DNA of 64,000 bases from NCBI GenBank assembly GCA_019915015.1, contig JAHBBC010000046.1:62001-126000 (forward strand). Reading direction: 5' to 3'. Position 1 is the first letter of the stretch. Each line of letters starts with the position of its first letter. The notes below the pieces were generated by a model. That model worked only from the letters and a program-made list of their open reading frames with translations. It was not told the DNA's origin and did no database searches. This stretch comes from Auriscalpium vulgare. Taxonomy: Eukaryota > Basidiomycota > Agaricomycetes > Russulales > Auriscalpiaceae. Positions 55,105 to 64,000 of the stretch are shown one piece after another. The position numbers and the translations under genes are program-made.

Positions 55105-56014
55105 TCAACAAAAAGGATACACAGGTCCCATGTCCTTATCCATAATAGCGGAGTAGCCTCTTTCGACCTCCTCATCAAAGCGAAAGTCGAACAACCAGTA
55201 CCTGACCCACGCCCCAAAGCATGTTGGTCCCGGATGGCGGAGCATGTGCAGCTGCCACTGCCGCGGGAGCCAGCCCGAATCTTCCCAATCGACAATGCCA
55301 GACAGCCGCCCGTCCTCGCCGACAAGTATATTCTGCATCCTGAGATCGCCGTGGACCCAGACAATGGGGTCGTCCTCGAGCGCCTTCACGAGGTCTGGCC
55401 GCTCGTCCGAAGCCCTCATGTAAGCGAGACAGATTGTCTCGTAGCACGCCTCGATAGATGCGTAAGGGCCGCCGAGGTCGTCGAAATTCCCATGGATGCG
55501 GAGAGCAGGGTGGATGAGCCCGTGGCCGCTCGCGCTCGCCATGACAGCTGCCTTCCTCTGCGCAAACTCTGCCGGCTGGGGGATGCGCCAAAGCTGATAC
55601 AGGACCGCGAGAACGTCCGCAGCCAAGGGCTTTACTTCGAGCTCGTCGGCGAAGTCGATCAGTGGACAGCCAGGAAGCCGTGTCATGATTGTGTATGTGT
55701 CGCTGCCGTCGACGAACGAATCGAGGAGCCTGGGGACGGGAAGATGCGGTGCAGCACGGTTGATAAACCTCAGGGCGTCCGCTTCGGTACTATGAAGGCG
55801 CCGGGTGCGCTTGAGCACGATGGGGATGCCAAAGCGAAAGAAGAAGGTATTCGGCTCGAGCTGGCGTGGCGGAAGGGTGAACAACAAGTATAGCCTGAGC
55901 TTCGCTCGAACCGCTGCGCGCTGTAGGGCAGCTGCCAACGCGGTGAGATAGCTAGACAACGACTACAAAGCGAAGTCAGTAAGGTGCGGGATCGCAGAAA
56001 CCTATTCTTACCAT
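55105..56014 (-). CDS. APH-fold kinase-like protein
   Basis: The main exon 55962-55105 reads from SLSSYLTALAAALQ to a TGA at 55,105-55,107. It has no good ATG near its start. A GTAAGA...TTTGTAG intron (55,963-56,011) is preceded directly by an ATG (56,012-56,014) in phase 0, giving 286 residues with a 3-nt first coding exon. Signature residues: a VLKRT lysine (about 55), WVHGDLRMQNILV as the catalytic loop (H-G-D...N), and IVDWEDSGW supplying the metal-binding Asp. This is the aminoglycoside phosphotransferase / choline kinase-like fold. Many such genes occur in Agaricomycetes, with unknown small-molecule substrates. The conserved TEADALRFI and YTIMTRLPG segments are typical. Resistance to aminoglycosides should not be assumed. 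Confidence 0.8.
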
Positions 56015-56365
56015 TGTATATCGAGAAGCACCCGCGGGCCAACTTCAAGGTAGGCGTTGTAACTGGTCTCAGTCGTGGGCAAAGCCGAAGCTTTCAAGTG
56101 TGATCATAGAACAAACGTGTGCAAATCCAAGAACTGAACAAGCGCGCCGGGTGTGTGGTGCCACGTGGTCACGGTGCGGAGCAAGTGCGGAGCGCCTTCA
56201 AGTTATTCAAGTCATTGAAAATTTGTAGCCTGCGAAGGAGTAGCCCGTCGACCCGAACTCCCCATCTTCGTTTTCGCTGAAGTATTTCAAAGTACGTGGG
56301 ATGCCTACCTTTTATGCCTCCATCGCTTATAACCCTTCAAGCTTCACACATCAGCACGGTCAATC
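56015..56365. other. Divergent promoter region
   Basis: Between the APH-like gene (minus) and the 172-residue gene (plus). A TATAAC-like word lies near 56,328. No gene. Confidence 0.35.
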
Positions 56366-56884
56366 ATGGCCCAAACTCAGACCCGCAAGCTCATCCCCCT
56401 CGAGTCAAACTCAGTGTACATTACCACCATTTCCCTTCTCAACGGCGCGTTCCATTGGGCGTTAATCTACGTCGACGAGGTCGGCAAGATCAGCAGACAC
56501 CAATGGGCTTTGAATCCCGAAGACGCATCTGGACCCGAAGCCTACTTCGGGCACGATCTTATACATGGAGCATTTAACCACACCCACAACGACACCATCC
56601 TCGGCTACTTCAAAATATTGGACTGTCCTGCGCCGTCCCGTGCATATTTCGAATCCATGTGCACGGCGGTTTTCCCAACCAGTCACTACGGTGTGGAGGC
56701 GAATCGCAGAGCGGGCATCTCGTGCCGCACGTTCGTGACAGGCATCCTGGTTCGCCTTCTCCCCGCCCAGCGCGTGCAGCAGATTGAGGCGGCTGTCATC
56801 CAGCAGAGCACGACCTGCGGCGACACATATACCACATCATTCCTTTGGAACAGACCCTATGAGACGATCACGTCGATGGTCTGA
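56366..56884 (+). CDS. Small protein with HWAL...C layout, unknown function
   Basis: Single-exon frame of 172 codons with an ATG in good context. Near residue 31 it has FHWALIYVD and further on GISCRTFVTGILVRL (Cys near 124). The pair His in an HWA(L/I)-strand, then Cys at the start of a helix, is the order seen in LRAT/NlpC-type permuted papain-like folds. In those, the His-bearing strand comes first and the nucleophile heads a CxxFVxxL helix. I infer only a resemblance; no other catalytic residue is certain. The protein has no signal peptide or TM segment and ends with an aromatic strand. I do not know a named family for it. Confidence 0.65.
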   Translation: MAQTQTRKLIPLESNSVYITTISLLNGAFHWALIYVDEVGKISRHQWALNPEDASGPEAYFGHDLIHGAFNHTHNDTILGYFKILDCPAPSRAYFESMCTAVFPTSHYGVEANRRAGISCRTFVTGILVRLLPAQRVQQIEAAVIQQSTTCGDTYTTSFLWNRPYETITSMV

Positions 56885-58425
56885 CGAGACAGACCAACGA
56901 ACGTAGACGGTTGTCACGTTGCGTTCGCCGTCGCACTAGTACGAAACTTTGTTACCACACGTAAAACAGATAGCCGTTGTTCAACTTGTAGTTTTGTATA
57001 TAGTCTTCTGTAGTTTGTGCGTATGCGATTGAATGTGTACAGTACACTGTAATGTTGTGGACGACATCTTGAAGTTTAGATTAGATTAGATACCGAGTTC
57101 AGGCCGGCGCCGAGCGGCAGCCGAGTCTGAGGCTGCTTCACCTGCCACCTTCCCCTCGTAGTATCTCCCCCCTTTCTTCTCTCCAGTTCTGAACATATGA
57201 GAGCCTTCCAGTTATGTCACGTTTGAAGTCCAAGAGTAATGGCGAGCACACGCTCTGTTGCGGGAGCGACGGTCAGATAGCTGAGCCTGCGAATGTCTGT
57301 CTACTCTGCCTCAGGAAGAGACTACAGCGACGCGGCGAAGAGACACTCCCTTGTCATTTTCGTCGGATTCGAAGCTCATGGTAACTATGGAGGCGCGGGA
57401 AGCCAAGGCGCCGCTCAGCGAGATAGAGCTCAAGAGCGTCGCCATTGTCAAGGCAGCGAGCAGCCGATGCTGCTTTTCCAGGTACGTTTTGACTCGACAT
57501 CTGCTGCAGCTTCTGTATTGACCATCTCATCAGTTTCCCTCATATATGGCTTGTCCATTTCGTCCGTCAACACCTCTTGCAGCCTCGCGTCGAATTGGCA
57601 CCGGGCTCGCACTTGGCCTCCCCCATATTGTCTCGTGCATGCAGGGGCCGGCCAGATCCTCGAGGCGCTCCGAAGCGAGCGCACGGAACAGTGTTTCACC
57701 GGTGGACTTCTTACTCACGGAGACAGTACACAATTCCCTTCTGTCTCTGAGTGTTGCTAACGAGAATGGTTGTCCTAGGCAAAGCGCGACACAAGAAAAA
57801 AATCAATAACCCGTAGAATGGCCCGTCAACCGCACTAGGTTTCTCATGGGTATCTGTGACGCCTCAGGCAGAGCGCGTCTCTCCGCATGAAGTTGCGCCA
57901 ATCTGTCTCTGTCGTCTGCGACGCTGATTAGAATGGGTTTCCTAGTTCATGACGCGTTGTGCGCCGCTCGAGAATTTTTCACCGAAGCGTCTCGGCCTTC
58001 CGGAATCCTCCTCCACTTGATAACAACTCGCTCTGTTCAATGCCTTTCCATGCTACACGCTGGAGCTTTCGAATTCTGGACATTCTCCTTGCATTCCTAC
58101 GCCAGGACTCTCCCTTATCGTTCTCGTCCGCCGCCTTGGCATCTAGGACCTGTGACGACGAATACTCTTCGCGTATGCTACCTATGCTTTCGTCACTGAC
58201 TAGGCCTTGGACCCGCCTGGCATTAACACGGGACAGTTTCTCGCTAGCTGACACCAACATTCAAGCGTGCTCCATATCGTGAGCGTCTGAGCCCAGGGCG
58301 GGCACCTTTGCATCGGATGATCAACGTACGCGGCACCACCAGTCCTAGTCAACTTCCATGTGATACCGTCGCGGGAAGGATTGAGGACGTCATCAGGGGA
58401 GACCATCTGCGCTGTCCTTGGTGAG
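56885..58425. other. No confident gene
   Basis: Some open stretches (57,293-57,760 plus) have no recognisable domain. The last part is the promoter of the second CsbD-like gene. Confidence 0.4.
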
Positions 58426-58432
58426 TATATAA
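58426..58432 (+). promoter_or_regulatory. TATA box of CsbD-like gene 2
   Basis: TATATAA, 77 bp before the ATG at 58,503. Confidence 0.6.
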
Positions 58433-58502
58433 GACTTTGCTACCTCGTCTCCTACTGCCAACGTCCGCTCCTAAACAGCTCCCAGTAAACACCAACTCAG
58501 CT

Positions 58503-58865
58503 ATGGCCGATCACACCACCGAACCCAGGCAGGCATCTTCGTCTCTTCATTCCTCTGATCACGCGCTGACATCGCCATGTATGCAGCAAGCGCCGCGGCG
58601 AGCTACACATTGCCAAGGGCAGCGCACTCGAGAATCTCGGAAGCATGGCCGGCGTACTCACGTGGGTGGGCGCTGGAAGAGAAGAGCGCATTGCTGGCGA
58701 GAGAGAGCGCGATGCCGCGCTAGAAAGGGAAGCCAAGACGAATAACGGCGCAGTTGGCGGGCAGGGACAGGAACAGCAACAGGCGGGTATGTCCGATCCA
58801 TCGATCGTTGACTTATTGCAGCTCTCACGTTTGTATTAGGTGATTCGCAGGAGGGTAGCTCTTGA
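58503..58865 (+). CDS. CsbD-like small protein, copy 2
   Basis: Exons 58503-58528, 58587-58786, 58840-58865, total 83 residues. Begins MADHTTEPSKRRGELHIAKG and ends in a GDSQEGSS tail. It shares the first-exon length (26 nt), splice phase and ELHxAKGxALENLG motif with the 52.4-kb gene. The middle is rich in Glu/Arg and forms an amphipathic helix. Odd: the first intron starts with GC instead of GT (AG|GCAGGC...GCAG). A GC-AG intron is a known minor type; alternatively the copy is decaying. The second intron is GT-AG (53 bp). Confidence 0.65.
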
Positions 58866-59421
58866 TTTCAGCGGATTAGTGGAGTTCACTGAAGCTTCGA
58901 CTCGGAATGTCGCAATAATAAGGACAGGAATCTAGTTGCTCGCCTTGAATGGCCGGACTCGTTTTCTAATTGTAAGCGCTCTCTTGAAGCGTGAGCGTGG
59001 CATCGGCCGCGCGTGGTGTGTCGGAGAGGTTCTGACGGTCCTGGCACACATAAACGACGCTGTCGAAGACACTTGACTCTTCTCAGACGTCCAAGGGTCT
59101 ACGGCACTGTATATTGACACGCGGCGCGAACTCCTTCTACTTGAATTGAGACTCGGCTTCAATCGTGGACTGGCATGGCGATATTTTCTACGCGGTCTGT
59201 CGACACCCTCTGCCCCGCTCTTTCGTCACGCCTATCTTATCGTGCCAACATCCTGCCATGCTGTCGCGTTGCCGCCCTCTGCCCAAGCAGCTTCGGCACC
59301 CGGACGATGCGAATCGATAAGCCTCTACCAGCATCCATTCGTCATAGCTCTGGGTCTGCCTGGGGCAGTGGACACGTTTGCCGTTGGATAGATTGCGCAT
59401 GCTCTCCGCGTGTTGAGCACA

Positions 59422-59428
59422 TATAAAA
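59422..59428 (+). promoter_or_regulatory. TATA box of CsbD-like gene 3
   Basis: TATAAAA, 91 bp before the ATG at 59,513. Confidence 0.6.
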
Positions 59429-59512
59429 CCTCCCTTCTTCGTCTCCCGCTGACATCCGCATTCTACACATCCCAATCGATACGCAGACTGTCACCGCTTC
59501 CGAAACTTCACC

Positions 59513-59860
59513 ATGGCCGACGAACTCAGGCAGGTATCTTCGTCGCTCGCTATACCTATGATCGAGCGCTTACCTCGTCACGTACGCAGCAAGCTCCGCG
59601 GACAGCTGCACATCGCAAAGGGCACCGCACTTGAGAACCTTGGCAGTATGACGGGCGTCCTCACATTAGTGGGAGTTGGAAGAGTAGAACGCCTCGCTGG
59701 GGAGAGACAGCGCGACGCCGCGCTAGAGCGAGAGGCGAAGAGGAATAACGGCGCCGTTGGTGGGGAGGAGCAAAAAGAGGCAGGCAGCGGGTAGGTCTGA
59801 TCCATTCATCGCCGAGTTATGGTCGCGGCTAATGACTTCATTAGCAGCACCACGGAGTAG
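59513..59860 (+). CDS. CsbD-like small protein, copy 3
   Basis: Exons 59513-59529, 59590-59790, 59848-59860 give 76 residues (MADELSKLRGQLHIAKG at the N-terminus, GSGTTE at the end). Closely related to copy 2 (ALENLGSM, GVLTxVGxGR, ERxRDAALEREAK, NNGAVGG), so the two are a recent tandem pair. The first intron again begins GC at the homologous place. It is 60 bp and has no stop, so an unspliced product of 93 residues is also possible. A GT donor 4 nt further on with an AAG acceptor is a third reading. The position of the second intron start matches copy 2. Confidence 0.6.
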
Positions 59861-60173
59861 CTTTTGAGCAGTACCTTCATAATTCAAAGAGACGGTTTGG
59901 AGACGGTACTCACCTTTTTCGAAATTCATTCGGAGTCGAAGACGACGATCTCGATAGCTTGTCCTAGAAACCGCAGCTCGATTCTATCCGTTAAGTATAT
60001 ATGGGCCATATAAACAGCGTCTGCTTAGTGCTAGAAGTAGAAAGCAATAAGGCTCAAAGCAGTGTCACGTGACAAGAGGACTTTCAAAGACTCGGAGGCT
60101 GCGACAGGACTGGGATGCAGACATAGACATTGACTGCTAAGCATCGAGAAACAGGAGATAGTCGAATACGCAC

Positions 60174-61428
60174 CTACGACTTGACCTTCACCATTACCCA
60201 TCTCCCCTGGGCACCTTCCTTCCGCACGATCTCCCCGAGCTTGTCCCTCTCCATGAACCAAGCGTCCACAGCGCCTTCATTCTCTCTACCATCCCCTTCG
60301 CCGTAGCCCTCTTTCTTCTCCTCTGCATCCACTAGGAACAGCGCGCGCGTGGCCCAGCTTCGCGTATCACCCACTGCCAATGCGACCTCTCGATAGGTAT
60401 TCCGGAGTACCCGCCACGCCGAGGCCCGCGCGCATGCGCGTAAGTCATGAGCAAGCGTTCGCAGCGATTCCTTGCGGAGGTCTGGAGTATCCGATGATGG
60501 AGCGAATAGGCGATCGAGGGCGGGCGGCCGCGTGAGGGTGTCGAGCTGCGCATACTCAGCGCGGCGCAGAGAGCGCGCGACGCTGCGTATCCACGTATGC
60601 AGGTGAGAGTCATCCGCAAGGATAAAGAAGAAGGGTGCGGTGCGATCGAAGAGCGTGCGCTGGGAGGGGAAGTGAACTACCAGGTGGTGGATCTGAGCGA
60701 GGAGTGTTGTAGATGCGAGAGAAGATGGCGGTTGAAGGGGTGTCAAAGCCGAGGCTGCTACGGTGTAGAGGGTCAAGAGCGGTGGTATGATCGATGTTGT
60801 CTGTACCGGTGACCGAAATATGATTGATAGGTGGAGGGACATTTCGTATACTGCAGGCAGTGGTCGGGTGGATTTAAGGAATTTAGCAGCAGCGGGTCGT
60901 ACCTTCCAGAGAAAAAGAATCACACCGCTTCGAGGAGGATATCCCCTCTCTGAGCTTTCCTGCATCAAAGGTCAGGAAGGATGGCGTGCATAATGTAATA
61001 CGCTGCGCACGGAGGTGTATGAGCAAATTGCCTTCAACTTCAGGCCTCTGCTTCGCCTCCGCTTCACTCATCCCCTCCGGCCGGCGATAGCGTCGCCAGT
61101 ATTCAGTAACCTGCGTCAGTTCAGAGTCACCTGCTTGTGCGACAGCGCAGGATGTGTACCTTGTTCTGCACGAAGGCCCGATACTCATCCTGTACGGCAA
61201 AGTCCTTCAACCTGCACAGCTGTATTGCGTCAGGGCCAAGAAATAGCATAAAAGAAGAGCACCGTACGTGTCCCCGTCCTTGTCTAGCCCGCTGCTTCGG
61301 CTGATGGAGGCGATGTGCTCGAAATTGGTGCCCGGGCGGCTTCCGCGCCCACGCACGGGCAACTCCGATCTGCCTACAATCGCAGCTGGATTGTCTGAGC
61401 GAGGGCGTCTCGAATTCCTGGGTGCCAT
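60174..61428 (-). CDS. SAC3/GANP-like (PCI-type helical) protein, five exons
   Basis: Exons 61428-61268, 61211-61160, 61110-61011, 60959-60903, 60850-60174, total 1,047 nt, 348 residues. All four introns (48-56 bp) are GT-AG with matching phases. After a basic disordered start comes FAVQDEYRAFVQNKVTEYWR, then LREGISSSKR and EVYEMSLHLSIIFRSPVQTT. A helical repeat region follows with FILADDSHLHTWIRSVARSL and RRAEYAQLDTL, then LRKESLRTLAHDLR. This layout fits the SAC3/GANP/Nin1/eIF3k superfamily of PCI-like helical proteins. Members act in mRNA export complexes or as proteasome and eIF3 subunits, and which one this is remains unclear. It shares a ~220-bp promoter with the divergent TRS65 gene. 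Confidence 0.6.
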
Positions 61429-61651
61429 GAGAGACGAGAAGAGAGCGGACTAGCGATTGACAAGGAACGTAACGCGGACTAGCTATAGTAGACTCTAGCC
61501 TGAGACGGCCATATCTTATCTTGTAGCCTGTATAGATCTTGCAGCTTACAGATAACGCAGGTACTCCTTGACTGGGCCCCTACCACCCGTTCCTTTGAAC
61601 GCCCTTGCTGCTGACCTCCCTGCAGCTTCGCGCTGGTATACGTCTCTGTCG
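61429..61651. promoter_or_regulatory. Short divergent promoter (SAC3-like / TRS65)
   Basis: 223 bp separate the two start codons. No TATA box is obvious on either strand, as usual for housekeeping genes. Confidence 0.5.
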
Positions 61652-63128
61652 ATGACCACGTTCGAGCAGATCGTCGGCACGTCTACTCTTGACGTCGTCG
61701 TACCCAACACGTCGTTGGGCTTCCCCACTGCTGACGTCGACCAGCAGCAATGGCTGCGCCGTCTTTCCGCGGGAGACGTCGAGAGAAAGCTGGCTTTCTT
61801 CGGTGCGCTGCGCTATGATCACGATCTCTACCGTATTAATCTAGCTTCCCTGCAGATGAGCATCTCGACTTTCTGCTCGTACTACGCCTGGCGGCACCAG
61901 AAACAACTCTTTCCGATCCATCCATGGCTCCGTCATCACTTCTATCCTTTCTGGCGCACACTCAGATATCCTACGATGCGACCTACATCTCTCCCATGCC
62001 GCTCTCGCCCGCCCCAATACCCCGCGTGAGTACGCCGCCGCGCACCGTCTCACTCAAGCCCCGCGGCCATGTTCCACCAAGCATCGTCCCACCCAGCACG
62101 CCGAACCCGATGCCCTCTGTCACCGAACAGGACAAGCGCTACGTGCGCGCTGAAGGCACGACGTTGGCTACCGGTGTCTGGGGCGAGGACAAGGGCGAGA
62201 CGAGCGAGGGCAGAGACGCGTTTGCCTTGTTGTGGGATGCGGAAAAGAAGACGTGGACGGCGGTGTTCAGGATGTGCGTCAGCGTGGGTGCGTGATCTGC
62301 TCATACCGAGCAGGGATGAGCTGACTGGGGTTTGTATAGCGTTCCTGCGACTGCATGTCCGCGACCCGCTCCTCTGCTTGACGGTATCCGCCACGCTCCG
62401 AGAGAGGCCCGTCCCCGTCACCGCCGCTCGTGAGCCGCTCGTCAAGCTCATTGCTGCAGTGGGCGGCCTGCCCAAGTCTCCCACCGACCCAACCGATCCA
62501 TCTTCCTCCGACGATGACGAGGAAGATGACCGCTTCTACAACGGCCTCGCAGAAGTCAACCTCCTGGAAGGACTTACAGCAGGTGGGCATACCCTATTGC
62601 ATGGTGTCTTCGTTGCCCTGACGGCGCTCAGCCCCGTCTCTCTCAAACGCCGCCGCGTCGCTCTCGCTTCCCACGACGCGGCTTGGCCCCAAGACACGAA
62701 GACGCGAGTTCTCTTTGCGGCCGACAGCAGCGCGCGATGCAAGGCCACATCACGAAGCAGAAACACCGACAACCGCGAACATGTCCGGGGCCCGCAACAC
62801 GCTGCGCAAGTCGTTCCGCAAGACCCTGCAAACGGTGTCGGGCTTCCGTGTGCGCATGCGCACCGTGTTCGTGCCGTACGTGCTTCTGCCGCTGGCGGAC
62901 CCGGACGCGCTCGACGCGCTCGAGGCTGGCCACACGGAGCGCACAGTGGTGCTGTGCATCGAACTCGAGAATGCGGGCGAGTCGGGTGGCGGGTTCGCAA
63001 TCGAAGACATCGAAGTGTCGGTCGGCGGTGACGGCGGCGCGCGCGTGCGGCTGATCCGCTGGGGCGACGAGGCTCGAGGTGAGCGCGCCGTGATCCGTCT
63101 GTTGCGCGCATCTAATCTTGCGCGATAA
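61652..63128 (+). CDS. TRAPPII subunit TRS65-like, C-terminally truncated
   Basis: Exons 61652-61802, 61856-62287, 62340-62582, 62632-63078 join in phase to about 424 residues; reading on without splicing reaches a TAA at 63,126-63,128. The N-terminus (FEQIVGTSTLDVVVP, then AFFDEHLDFLLVLRL), the middle EVNLLEGLTA..LPTTRLGPKTR, and SFRKTLQTVSGFRVRMRTVF followed by VLCIELENAGESG fit fungal TRS65, a TRAPPII tethering-complex subunit acting at the trans-Golgi. Expected downstream Ig-like strands are missing. A good donor (GTGAGC at 63,079) is present, but after the acceptor at about 63,133 the frame meets a TAA inside a tandem-repeat array. It is probably broken by that array, unless a distant exon lies beyond the window. 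Confidence 0.75.
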
Positions 63129-63133
63129 TTCAG

Positions 63134-63375
63134 AGAGTTCGTCGGCCTCGCATTGGTTGTATTAACAGCAGCGTCGCTTTGGTTGTAGCAACAGCAGCCT
63201 CGCATTTGTTGTATTAACAGCAGCCTCGCATTGCTTGTAGCAACAACACCAGGTCGCACTCGCTATAGTGTCACCGGCCTCGCCCTGGCTGTATTATTAG
63301 CAGCCTCGCACTGGCTGTATGTACACCAGCCACGGCCGGCTCCGCTACAACAACGGCCGGCCTCGCTGCAACAAC
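63134..63375. repeat. Short tandem-repeat array (about 26-bp units)
   Basis: Units share CAGCCTCGCATTGGTTGTA followed by TTAACAG or GCAACAG. The first four are nearly regular; later ones vary in length (CCTCGCCCTGGCTGTATTATT, then CACGGCCGG parts). It starts exactly where TRS65 similarity stops. Confidence 0.7.
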
Positions 63376-64000
63376 AGCGGTCTATATAGAGCGAGGCCGG
63401 GCCCTTCAAACCGACGCAGGGCGGGCGCAGAACCCTTCAAAATGCGTCCGGCAAGTTCAACTTGCATAGTCCAGGGCAAGCTAATTACACGATCTCGCGG
63501 CGCCTCCGCAGCGCCTCTCGCAGTCCCTCCCTCCGGCGCATCAACCTGCCGGACGCGACGACGCGCGCATGCTCTGGGACGTGGAATCAGCACGGACGCT
63601 GCATTTGCGAATTTCACAGCGGGGGAACTCACCTCGCGCGGTCCGCCGTCGTCTCAAACACGCGTGGTGGAGATAAGCGGCTGCGCCTTCGTGCGCGCCG
63701 ATGTCTCGGGCAGCAGGTACGCTTCGTGTCCTGTCTGTCTGAACGCGCCGTTCTCATTCTTGCAGGCTCTTCACGCGTCGCGTCGTCCAACCGACATCCC
63801 GAATGCATCCCCCGCGAGACTGCTGCTGCTCGCGCGGCTATCGCGTCGCCCGCAGCGGTGGTCCACCTCGCATCCGCGCGGCCAGAGACACGCGGCGCAC
63901 GCATGCTCGTCGTAGCGCGCGCCGGGAGCCGCAGGACGGACACCCGTAGCGTCTTCGCGAGAGGTACCTCTTCCTGTCTTCATGAAACCTGGGCAGATGT
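63376..64000. other. Window end, possible gene start but nothing secure
   Basis: A CTATATAG palindrome lies at about 63,382. An ATG at 63,699 with a GTACGC...TTGCAG intron (63,718-63,766) gives a continuous frame to the window end, but the product (Ala/Arg-rich) matches nothing I know. Confidence 0.25.

Noticed and set aside
1..64000. CRISPR arrays, rRNA or tRNA genes
   Set aside because: No spacer-repeat structure, rRNA-like sequence or convincing A/B-box cloverleaf found by reading; a covariance-model tRNA scan could not be run.

Overview
The window looks like nuclear DNA of a mushroom-forming basidiomycete (Agaricomycetes, possibly a polypore). The clues are introns of about 48-60 bp with GT-AG ends, many-exon genes, an F-box/LRR gene without introns, and several protein families I know mainly from Agaricomycetes. 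About 40 kb (1-21.7 kb and 23-41 kb) is transposon-rich or degenerate. The genes sit in islands at 21.8-23.2 kb and 32.4-33.8 kb and in a dense stretch from 41.2 to 63.1 kb.

Left part (1-21.7 kb). It opens inside a Ty3/Gypsy LTR retrotransposon whose 5' end lies outside the window. Its pol is open over 1,240 codons (RT, RNase H, integrase). Between pol and the 3' LTR, on the opposite strand, lies a seven-exon gene that splices cleanly into a 569-residue protein with a six-cysteine module. The polypurine tract at the putative 3' LTR start has a 42-bp near-copy inside pol, placed like a central PPT. Next come the 3' end of a second LTR element (LTR 9030-9291), a gag-like gene cut off by that LTR, a GC-rich ~400-bp inverted repeat with a 0.77-kb loop, and a diverged ~4-kb repeat (copy A).

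Middle (21.7-41 kb). An F-box/LRR gene, a long gene-poor tract, a two-exon Ser/Pro-rich gene, and copy B of the ~4-kb repeat in the opposite orientation to copy A.

Right part (41-64 kb). A 16-exon KLHDC4/Kel3-type Kelch gene, a 954-residue Arg/Asp/Pro-rich protein, a secreted or membrane protein with one TM segment, a GDSGS-type protease-like pseudogene, a four-TM protein, three CsbD/Hmp1-like stress-type genes, a 79-residue stand-alone dsRNA-binding-domain gene (three exons, too short to show as one ORF), a second dsRBD relic, an APH-fold kinase-like gene, a 172-residue protein with an HWAL...C layout, a SAC3/GANP-like gene, and divergent from it a TRAPPII TRS65-type gene. TRS65 loses its C-terminus where a short tandem-repeat array begins at about 63.13 kb.

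Exon coordinates were worked out by hand from splice motifs, reading-phase continuity and family resemblance. No database search was possible, so family names rest on recognised motifs.
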